A program made the translations under genes and the position numbers. Source: CAZKXU01 sp964556665 (GTDB lineage Bacteria > Bdellovibrionota_C > UBA2361 > CAZKXU01). Taken from it: DNA of 7,836 nucleotides. Shown here piece by piece: positions 1 through 5,895 of the stretch. Positions within the stretch are counted from its first letter, which is position 1; each line of letters begins with the position of its first letter. The notes under the pieces were generated by a model. That model was given only the letters and a program-made list of their open reading frames with translations, did no database searches and was not told where the DNA came from. The stretch is taken from NCBI GenBank assembly GCA_964556665.1, contig CAZKXU010000116.1, positions 1 through 7,836 on the forward strand, given 5' to 3'.

Positions 1-742
1 AGAGGTCAGGGACGACCTGGACATCGACCAGCGTATCTTTTACAGCCTCCATAATCTCAGGAAATGTTTGATTGTCTTCCAAAGGAAGCGCGACTACTAC
101 CTGATCAATATCCATATTTCGTAGTAAATCTGCCAAATCGGAATACCGTCCTATAATAGGAAGTCCTTTAGGACCACGCTTCTCTAGTCCATCTCTGGAT
201 AAACAACCCAAGAGCTGAATCCCAAGCTCACGGTGAAGCCTTACCCTAGCAGCGATATCGCCAGCTACTTTCCCAGCTCCAACAATCAACATATACCGAA
301 GATTGTAACCGCGCCTGCGTACCTCCTTAAGAAATGTTCTGAGAAATCCACGCTCTATCATTGTAAAGGCAGTTGAGAGTCCCCAATGATAAAGAAATAC
401 AAGTCGGGAAAAAGGAATACTCTTCTCTCGAAAAAGATAGGTAACTGAAATCAGGAGCAGTATCGAAAGTGCATTAGCATTAATGAGCAGCCAAAGCTCC
501 CTTGAGCGTGCGGTTCCTCGCATTGGACGATAAAGCCCCATCCTTCTAAAAACAAAGGCCCAGATTAGCCAGATAAAAAGCAGCATACTAAGGTAATGCC
601 CAAACTCCGGCACACCTTTAGTTAACGGCACAATGCCTGTTTCAAAACGGAGCCAGTACGACGCACACCAGGCCAGCGAAACCATCAGCAGGTCGGCTAC
701 CATAAAAAAAAGTTCGAATAGCTGTCGTTTTTGTTTAAGCAT
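1..742 (-). CDS. Polyprenyl-phosphate hexose-1-phosphate transferase (initiating sugar transferase), N-terminal part, truncated by the window edge
   Basis: This ORF reads leftward from ATG at 742 to the window edge with no stop, giving 247 residues. Hydrophobic segments lie at about residues 9-31, 49-66, 83-104 and 112-129. A Rossmann-like CoA_binding_3 region follows, with VGAGKVAG near 154-161, GLPIIGRYSDL near 193-203 and DQVVVALP near 213-220. This four-helix plus nucleotide-fold layout is typical of the WbaP/WcaJ/EpsL-type family, which moves a hexose-1-phosphate from a UDP-sugar onto undecaprenyl phosphate at the inner membrane and so starts repeat-unit assembly. The C-terminal bacterial sugar transferase domain with the catalytic residues should lie beyond position 1, so the sugar cannot be named. 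The start is 52 bp after the upstream glycosyltransferase stop. No clear Shine-Dalgarno is visible, and no in-frame alternative start was seen in that gap. Family assignment is fairly firm; function is inferred from the N-terminal half only. Confidence 0.85.
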   Translation of the reverse strand, partial: MLKQKRQLFELFFMVADLLMVSLAWCASYWLRFETGIVPLTKGVPEFGHYLSMLLFIWLIWAFVFRRMGLYRPMRGTARSRELWLLINANALSILLLISVTYLFREKSIPFSRLVFLYHWGLSTAFTMIERGFLRTFLKEVRRRGYNLRYMLIVGAGKVAGDIAARVRLHRELGIQLLGCLSRDGLEKRGPKGLPIIGRYSDLADLLRNMDIDQVVVALPLEDNQTFPEIMEAVKDTLVDVQVVPDL

Positions 743-794
743 TTTAAATATCTGTCGATTACTGGTAGCGCATACATCATGCCCACAAACGAGT

Positions 795-1964
795 TTAAAG
801 GTACTTAGTTGCGGGCTGGAAGCCTGTGCTCCCAGTAAGTCTCAGCTGACTAAGCAATCTCTCCCAGCCATCATAAAATCTTTGCGGCTCAAATTTTCTT
901 GCTGCAGAAACACAGTTCTGCGGAGTAAAGCGAGATTCATCTTCTTTGAAAAAAAGTACCGACTTTACTATCTCCGAGATCTGATCACCCCTTGTAAAGC
1001 CCCTCCTTATAAATACCCCAGAAGCAGAGCTCTCATCAAGATCGGATTTTTTCCAGGGCCTCATACCACCAAGACTCTCTCTTAAGGCACCGGAATAATG
1101 ACCGATTACCGGTCGCCCGGCGGCTAGACACTCAATCGGCACCATTCCAAAATCCTCAGTTCCGGGGAAGATTAGTGCCCGAGAGGCAGAGTAAAACTTC
1201 GCCAGCTCAAGATCCGACACCCTTCCAAAGAATTTAATATTGCTGCCAGCTATCCTCTTAAGCTTTGCCTCCTCAGGCCCACCACCTACTATCCATAATG
1301 TTTCGTTTAGATAATTAAAAGCCTCTACCACTAAATCGATTTTTTTGTACGGCACTAGTGCTCCGGCACAGAGGAACGCCTCCCCTTTTGCAAAAGAGCT
1401 AAGTGGAGTTATCCAACTCGTATCAACCGGTGGATATATTACATGCGCCTCAAGACCATAGAACTTCCTTATACGCGCTGCGATAAACTTACTGATCCCT
1501 ACAATAGCAGTGAGACGCTCCGCACCTCTACAATCCCAGCTGCGCAAAGAGCTGATCAATGGCCAGATAAGAGGAGTTGCAGCGCCGAAATAGTTGCGCG
1601 CCTGATCCCAGATATAACGCATCGGTGTAAAGCAGTAGCTGATGTGCGGAACGGATTCAGGTACAGTGATATTCTTTGCTGCTGCATGACTAAGCGAGAT
1701 AACCAGATCATACCCCTTAAAATCAAAACCTGAGACTGCCCAGGGATAGAGCGGCAGAAGGTAACGGTAATAATGTTTTGATGCGGGCAATTTCTGTATA
1801 AATGAAGACTGCTTAATCCTGCTATCTATCATACGATCTGTAGCTCCAGGGATATGGAGCAAAGTAAAAATATCCGCCTCGGGATAGATCTGAAGAAATG
1901 CCTGAAGACACCGCTCCCCTCCGCGCAATCCAGTTAACCAGTCATGCACTAACGCCACTTTCAT
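795..1964 (-). CDS. GT4-family glycosyltransferase (exopolysaccharide/O-antigen type)
   Basis: A complete protein of 389 residues, the usual length for a two-domain GT-B retaining glycosyltransferase. The N-terminus VALVHDWLTGLRGGER (residues 3-18) and the block TPMRYIWDQ (113-121) are hallmarks of a GT4 subgroup found in capsule and exopolysaccharide clusters, some members of which are mannosyltransferases. The C-terminal domain has GALVPYKKIDLVVEAF (201-216), IVGGGPE (225-231), and the EX7E pair at E270 and E278 within a GTEDFGMVPIECLAAGRPVI stretch. It should be a cytoplasmic or membrane-peripheral enzyme adding one sugar to a lipid-linked acceptor; donor and linkage cannot be told. ATG at 1964 overlaps the previous stop as ATGA. 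A GGGAGG Shine-Dalgarno lies 10 bases upstream (1975-1980), inside the preceding gene, so translation is probably coupled. The loop after about residue 297 looks longer than usual. Confidence 0.9.
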   Translation of the reverse strand: MKVALVHDWLTGLRGGERCLQAFLQIYPEADIFTLLHIPGATDRMIDSRIKQSSFIQKLPASKHYYRYLLPLYPWAVSGFDFKGYDLVISLSHAAAKNITVPESVPHISYCFTPMRYIWDQARNYFGAATPLIWPLISSLRSWDCRGAERLTAIVGISKFIAARIRKFYGLEAHVIYPPVDTSWITPLSSFAKGEAFLCAGALVPYKKIDLVVEAFNYLNETLWIVGGGPEEAKLKRIAGSNIKFFGRVSDLELAKFYSASRALIFPGTEDFGMVPIECLAAGRPVIGHYSGALRESLGGMRPWKKSDLDESSASGVFIRRGFTRGDQISEIVKSVLFFKEDESRFTPQNCVSAARKFEPQRFYDGWERLLSQLRLTGSTGFQPATKYL

Positions 1965-3088
1965 GCGGAGAGAACCTCCCGATAAAGATTAACAGTCCTT
2001 TCCGTCAGATTGGGGACTGTAAACCGATCTAGCTTCCCATTTTTATTGAAAGGGACAACTTTCGGTGGAGTAAGACAGATTAGCTTTAGAAGTCCCTCTT
2101 CGAGCGCCTCTACTGAGAGATCTCTGGTCACTAAATCATTCTCATCGATCAGTTCGAGAATCGCCGGAACCGGTCGCACCAAGACAGGCTTAGAATAGGC
2201 CTTGGCTTCCAAAACTGGAAAGGAGAATCCCTCTACCAGCGAAGGTACAATTACAGCACGCGCTTGCGCATAGAGCGCCTTTAGTAGCTCTGTTTCTACA
2301 GCGCCAAGTACCACTACATTTGGTAGCTTGGTGGAGACTGCTTGACTACCCTTCCCGACTAGCACCAACTTATTTCCATGGGCCATCTCATTCGAGAGCC
2401 TCGAGAATGCCGTTAATAGATCCCCTACTCCTTTGTGCGGCTTATCCATAGAGACCACAGCCAGGAGGAAACCCTCCTGAATTCCAAGCCTTTTCAATCT
2501 TCCGATCATCATACCATCTGTACGCCCCTCAAAGCTCGGATTAAGCGCGTTAGGTATAACTGAGATCCGTTCTTCCAACCCAATTTCATTTTTTGATAAA
2601 CGCAGCAGTTCACGCTTAGAAGTTTCACTAACTGTTATAATGCGACTAGCTCGTTTGAGCGCAGATCGTAGTAATGGCTTTGCCACCCAAGGATAGTACC
2701 AGCGCTCCGGATGACTGACATGAATTATGTCGTGGATCGTAACTACGGTAGGAATTGTAACTCCAAACGGCAGAGTATAATGCGGAATATGTAGTAGATC
2801 AAAACTCGAATAATCAATTCGACGAGACATTAATAGATATTCATCCAAGGAATAAGACTTGGCCGACTCCTCAATTAACTTAACATTTGGATACCAGTCG
2901 TAGTCGGCTATTAACTCGCGAGAGCTCAGTAATGTAACTGCAACCCTATCGTCCTTGCTTAAACCGCAGATTAGGTTATCTAAATAAACCCCGATCCCGC
3001 CATCTTTTAGTTTCCTAGCATCAACTAATATTCGATGCGGCCGCTTAGTAACGGGTTTTATTCTTCCTGCTAAATTGGAGGCATTCAT
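1961..3088 (-). CDS. GT4-family glycosyltransferase
   Basis: A complete 375-residue GT-B glycosyltransferase. The N-domain shows the donor-proximal glycine-rich loop DGGIGVYLDNL (29-39), HIPHYTLPF (100-108), TIHDIIHVSHP (117-127) and the inter-domain ITVSETSKREL (150-161). The C-domain shows VIPNA (177-181), SMDKPHKGVGDLLTAF (213-228), LVGKG (243-247) and the catalytic EX7E pair E286/E294 inside VPSLVEGFSFPVLEAKAYS. GT4 enzymes use nucleotide sugars with retention of configuration; many relatives with this pattern are annotated as mannosyl- or rhamnosyltransferases, but the substrate here is unknown. The start ATG at 3088 shares its first base of overlap with the upstream stop (TAATG). There is no obvious Shine-Dalgarno, so it likely depends on translational coupling. 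The first 17 residues precede the conserved core and are the least certain part of the call. Confidence 0.9.
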   Translation of the reverse strand: MNASNLAGRIKPVTKRPHRILVDARKLKDGGIGVYLDNLICGLSKDDRVAVTLLSSRELIADYDWYPNVKLIEESAKSYSLDEYLLMSRRIDYSSFDLLHIPHYTLPFGVTIPTVVTIHDIIHVSHPERWYYPWVAKPLLRSALKRASRIITVSETSKRELLRLSKNEIGLEERISVIPNALNPSFEGRTDGMMIGRLKRLGIQEGFLLAVVSMDKPHKGVGDLLTAFSRLSNEMAHGNKLVLVGKGSQAVSTKLPNVVVLGAVETELLKALYAQARAVIVPSLVEGFSFPVLEAKAYSKPVLVRPVPAILELIDENDLVTRDLSVEALEEGLLKLICLTPPKVVPFNKNGKLDRFTVPNLTERTVNLYREVLSA

Positions 3089-4068
3089 TAGATGTTAGCA
3101 ACTTCAAGTTTTTTAGAATCAGGTCCAAGGGTTATAATTCTTCTAACCGCGTAGACTTTCTTATCTTGTGACTCATAATAAGTTCTAGCTAGCACTTCCG
3201 CAAGCAAGCCAAAACAGAGGAACTGCAAACCTACTAAAATAAGCATAACACTCAGGGTTAATAACGGCCTGTTACCCATAGGCATATGCATAAAGAACCG
3301 CTGCCAGGTAATCAGCATTAGCGTAATTCCACCAAGTGCCGTTGAGATAAGTCCTAAAGGTCCAAAGAGATGGATCGGCCTCTTTGAATACCCCAAAAGA
3401 AATTTAACGGTTAGGAGATCAAGAACAACTCTAATCGTTCGTGAAATACCGTATTTTGAAACGCCGAACTTACGTGGCCTATGATTAACCGGAACCTCGG
3501 CTATGCGCGCTCCAAGCTCATCAGCTAAAGCCGGTATAAAACGGTGCATCTCTCCATATAGTCTAATGCCACGCGCAACCTCGCCTGTCATTACCTTTAA
3601 GGTACAGCCATAGTCATGTAGTCTTACCTTGGTGGTCCGTGAAATTAACCAGTTTGCTATCTTACTTGGGAGCTTACGACTAAAAAATTTATCTTGGCGA
3701 TGCTTTCTCCATCCGGCCACCAAGTCGTATCCTTCAACTAGTTTGTGCACCAATCGCGGGATCTCAGCTGGATCATTCTGCAAATCCCCATCCATAGTAC
3801 AAACAATTTCATACCTGGAGTTTTCAAGCCCGGCCGCCATAGCAGCGGTCTGCCCAAAGTTTCTGCGTAGCTCTAAAATACGAACATTAGAATCACCCTC
3901 CGCTGCATCGCTTAGGTTCTCTATGGTCCGATCCTGAGAACCGTCATCAACGAAGAGCAGCTCGTATATCCATCCCGTTCGTGACAATACGGAGGTAAGC
4001 TCACGATAACATTCAGCCACATTAAGCTCTTCATTATATACAGGGACAATAATTGATACTCGCTTCAT
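3088..4068 (-). CDS. GT2-family polyprenyl-phosphate sugar transferase (DPM1/GtrB/ArnC-like) with two C-terminal membrane helices
   Basis: A 326-residue GT-A fold enzyme. It opens with VSIIVPVYNEELNV (4-17). The nucleotide-binding FVDDGSQD lies at 39-46, RRNFGQTAAM at 68-77, and the metal-binding DxD motif is D93/D95 in TMDGDLQNDP. Further family positions are GWRKHRQD (119-126), HDYGCTLK (151-158) and RKFGVSKYG (199-207). Two hydrophobic helices follow at about 232-254 and 269-292, then a short charged tail. This architecture matches GtrB-, ArnC- and DPM-type enzymes, which transfer a sugar from a nucleotide donor to undecaprenyl phosphate at the cytoplasmic face. The lipid-linked product normally feeds a periplasmic GT-C transferase, none of which is in this window. 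A clear AAGGAG Shine-Dalgarno (4077-4082) sits 8 bases before the ATG and supports the start. It follows the upstream gene by 50 bp. The exact sugar is unknown, and direct transfer to a polysaccharide intermediate is a less likely alternative. Confidence 0.9.
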   Translation of the reverse strand: MKRVSIIVPVYNEELNVAECYRELTSVLSRTGWIYELLFVDDGSQDRTIENLSDAAEGDSNVRILELRRNFGQTAAMAAGLENSRYEIVCTMDGDLQNDPAEIPRLVHKLVEGYDLVAGWRKHRQDKFFSRKLPSKIANWLISRTTKVRLHDYGCTLKVMTGEVARGIRLYGEMHRFIPALADELGARIAEVPVNHRPRKFGVSKYGISRTIRVVLDLLTVKFLLGYSKRPIHLFGPLGLISTALGGITLMLITWQRFFMHMPMGNRPLLTLSVMLILVGLQFLCFGLLAEVLARTYYESQDKKVYAVRRIITLGPDSKKLEVANI

Positions 4069-4118
4069 ACCGAAAACTCCTTAGTAATGAGGTGCAGATA
4101 CTACCATAAATTAAGGAA

Positions 4119-5231
4119 CTAGCATAGTTCCCCCATAAACAGCCGCTCATACTGCTCCGTGATCCGATCCCAGGTATAGCGCTCAGCCCTTTTCTTCGCT
4201 TCTACGCCAAACTCCTTTACTTTTTCAGGGTTTGCAAGAAGGTATTGGAGCTTAGAACTTAGATCGGCAAAGTCGTTTCGCTGATAAAAAACCCCCGCCC
4301 CTCCCAATACTTCCAAATTCTCAGGCGTGGCATTTGCAACTATACAGTTTCCGTAATTCATACTCTCTACTAAGGCTGGATGAGTACCTCCGACTTCAGT
4401 TGCCTGGATATATAGATAGGCGTTTGATTGAAACTCCTGGTAACTTGCTCCAAACTGGTAGCCAGTAAAAATCACCTTCTCATTCGCTGCTGACTTAAGA
4501 GCGGCTATATAATCCTTAGCATATGGAGCATCCCCAACAATCACTAGCGGAAAAGGGGAATCGATTTTAGTAAACGCCTGAATTAGACCGAGCGCATTAT
4601 TCTCCGGCTCAAGGCGACTGACATAAAGTAAATACCTCTTTGGCTCTAAGTTGAATTTTTGCAGCATTTCTCCAGCGCTTATATGCAGGAGATCTCCTCC
4701 ATACGCCAAAACATTACATTCCACACCATAACGCTTCCGATAATAATTGCGAATTACTTTGGCATCAGCGATCAATACATTGCCGAATAGCGCGGAACAG
4801 ATCTCTCCTAAAAGATACCAAAGCTTACCCCATAGATTCCATTTCGAACGCCGCCTCTCGATGCCATCTAGATTAACAAAGAGCGGTGCTGCCTGAAGCT
4901 TAGCTATCCAGGCAAAGGGCAGATTTGCTGCATTACATACCAATAGGATCTGATGCCGCCTAAATAGAACCATTATGAAGCTGCTTAGCGCATGCAGCGG
5001 TGTCTCAAGATATTTCTGGCGGATCGTTGGGGCCTTGAGAATAGCTACTCCTCGATAGTTCTGAGGCCCTTTTTCTCTCTCAAAATACCCTCTTCTTCCG
5101 TAAACTGTAACCTGGTGGCCCTTCATAACAAGCCGCACCCCTAGCTCCTCCGCAAATGTTTCAAACCCCCCGTAAGCAGCAGGGATACCGCGAGTTCCAA
5201 GAATTGCGATATTTAGGGGAGTTTTTCGCAT
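4119..5231 (-). CDS. DUF1972-type GT4 glycosyltransferase (rhamnosyltransferase-like)
   Basis: This is the first gene of the leftward cluster, 370 residues from ATG at 5231. The frame stays open to an ATG at 5333, but the added 34 residues are not family-like, would overlap the divergent pilin start, and precede the conserved N-terminus NIAILGTRGIPAAYGG (7-22). I therefore place the start at 5231. The GTRGIP-AYGGFETFAEEL block defines the DUF1972 N-domain. Other marks are NLDGIERRRSKWN (120-132), IADAKVIRNYY (154-164), AYGGD (176-180), VSRLEPENNALGLIQAF (204-220), GYQFG (257-261) and TEVGGTHPALVESM (278-291) with the paired glutamates E279 and E289. Relatives include rhamnosyltransferases acting on capsule or exopolysaccharide intermediates, so a rhamnose or similar transfer is plausible but not shown. 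No convincing Shine-Dalgarno is seen ahead of 5231. Codon use looks like that of its neighbours. Confidence 0.88.
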   Translation of the reverse strand: MRKTPLNIAILGTRGIPAAYGGFETFAEELGVRLVMKGHQVTVYGRRGYFEREKGPQNYRGVAILKAPTIRQKYLETPLHALSSFIMVLFRRHQILLVCNAANLPFAWIAKLQAAPLFVNLDGIERRRSKWNLWGKLWYLLGEICSALFGNVLIADAKVIRNYYRKRYGVECNVLAYGGDLLHISAGEMLQKFNLEPKRYLLYVSRLEPENNALGLIQAFTKIDSPFPLVIVGDAPYAKDYIAALKSAANEKVIFTGYQFGASYQEFQSNAYLYIQATEVGGTHPALVESMNYGNCIVANATPENLEVLGGAGVFYQRNDFADLSSKLQYLLANPEKVKEFGVEAKKRAERYTWDRITEQYERLFMGELC

Positions 5232-5249
5232 GACAGAAAACGGTGTACA

Positions 5250-5277
5250 ATTTTGTTCGCTTCTGTACGAACGTAAA
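5250..5277 (-). promoter_or_regulatory. Weak candidate promoter for the leftward glycosyltransferase operon
   Basis: Read leftward, TTTACG (5272-5277) and CAAAAT (5250-5255) are separated by 16 bases, each matching four of six consensus sigma70 positions. It would give a leader of roughly 12-15 bases before ATG 5231. The operon must start within or beyond this 89-bp divergent gap, but this exact pair is only a guess. Confidence 0.22.
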
Positions 5278-5318
5278 AAAAAGGTTGCCCACTCACTTAA
5301 TTCGAGCGATAATATAAT
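5275..5318 (+). promoter_or_regulatory. Sigma70-like promoter with upstream A-tract for the pilin-like gene
   Basis: TTGCCC (5285-5290, four of six to TTGACA) is followed after exactly 17 bases by GATAAT (5308-5313, five of six). A perfect TATAAT overlaps it at 5313-5318 but lacks a well-placed -35 box. A run of eight A residues (5275-5282) lies just upstream of the -35 box, as in proximal UP elements. Depending on which -10 box is used, transcription would start near 5320-5325, at or just past the first ATG. Confidence 0.5.
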
Positions 5319-5320
5319 GT

Positions 5321-5776
5321 ATGAGACGATCAATGCCAGAGCAAGGTTTTACCCTTATAGAGCTGCTTACTGTTATCGCTATTTTAGGGGTACTCGCAAG
5401 TCTTACTATCTCATCTTTCGGTATCTATAAATCCAAGGCAGCCTACGCAGTGGGTGAATCACTTTTACGTGAGGCAAGGAACTCTCTTGAAGCCGGCTTG
5501 ACAGACGCTGACAATCCGCCCCCAGCAGTTCCTTACACAGTAGCTGATGTACAGGGCCCAGTCAGTGATGCTCTAGCCGGCCAGCTACTACGGGAGCTGC
5601 AGCTGCCAAGAAATACGGAATTACATGTTTATCACGACCCTGCCTGTGTTGCCCCCGGTTGTTTAGCTGAATTTTTACAGGTCTACCATTGTCAGGCAAA
5701 GGAATACACTAACTGGAGCCGTTTTGGGGATGGCTCTGAGGTACTTCTCCAAAATTTAGCTGGCGGAGGCTGTTAG
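5321..5776 (+). CDS. Type IV prepilin/pseudopilin-like protein
   Basis: A 151-residue protein with a classic class III prepilin leader: MRRSMPEQG followed by FTLIELLTVIAILGVLASL (10-28). Prepilin peptidase would cut after G9, leaving Phe as the methylated first residue and the conserved Glu at mature position 5 (E14). The hydrophobic helix spans about 10-33 and continues as an amphipathic helix, the usual pilin spine. The mature chain of about 142 residues is small, and its globular part contains a proline-rich stretch (66-71) and four cysteines, C109, C114, C124 and C151, the last being the terminal residue. I do not recognise the C-terminal domain. Two starts are possible: ATG 5321, giving a basic 9-residue leader, or ATG 5333, giving a 5-residue leader. 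I prefer 5321 for its positive charge, but neither has a Shine-Dalgarno. It may be a minor pilin, a secretion pseudopilin or a lone adhesin-like subunit; neighbours do not decide. Confidence 0.88.
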   Translation: MRRSMPEQGFTLIELLTVIAILGVLASLTISSFGIYKSKAAYAVGESLLREARNSLEAGLTDADNPPPAVPYTVADVQGPVSDALAGQLLRELQLPRNTELHVYHDPACVAPGCLAEFLQVYHCQAKEYTNWSRFGDGSEVLLQNLAGGGC

Positions 5777-5852
5777 TAGACTGGGGCGAACAGTCCTTCC
5801 TCCCTGAAGCAGCAGATCATAAGGTCTAGATCTTACACCTCTATCTTTTCTC

Positions 5853-5880
5853 TCGACATTAACCCCCGTTCTATTATACT
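5853..5880 (+). promoter_or_regulatory. Sigma70-like promoter for the PAS/hybrid signalling gene
   Basis: TCGACA (5853-5858, five of six to TTGACA) and TATACT (5875-5880, five of six to TATAAT) are separated by 16 bases. Transcription would start near 5887, leaving only about 9 bases before ATG 5896. There is no Shine-Dalgarno in that space. The position implies the gene is transcribed independently of the pilin-like gene. Confidence 0.5.
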
Positions 5881-5895
5881 GCAACTATATACAAT

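Noticed and set aside
704..711. Programmed slippage at a run of eight T residues (coding strand) in the sugar phosphotransferase gene
   Set aside because: The normal frame reads through with family-typical sequence on both sides; the alternative frame ends at once in a stop codon.
633..1085. Plus-strand open frame of 150 codons spanning the junction of two minus-strand genes
   Set aside because: It is antisense to two well-supported glycan genes, has low-complexity Ser/Lys/Cys-rich content without any family motif, and no promoter or ribosome binding site.
1443..1733. Plus-strand open frame inside the GT4 gene at 795-1964
   Set aside because: Antisense to a highly conserved glycosyltransferase region and shows no recognisable protein features.
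5255..5272. LexA-type SOS box
   Set aside because: The half-sites are arranged GTTCG-N8-CGAAC, the reverse of the CGAAC-N4-GTTCG box, and do not fit the direct-repeat GTTC form either.
5232..5333. N-terminal extension of the first glycosyltransferase to an ATG at 5333
   Set aside because: The conserved DUF1972 N-terminus begins just after ATG 5231; the extension has no family match and would cover the divergent promoter and pilin start.
5779..5795. Rho-independent terminator after the pilin-like gene
   Set aside because: GACTG and CAGTC form only a 5-bp stem and the following bases are C-rich and not a T-run.
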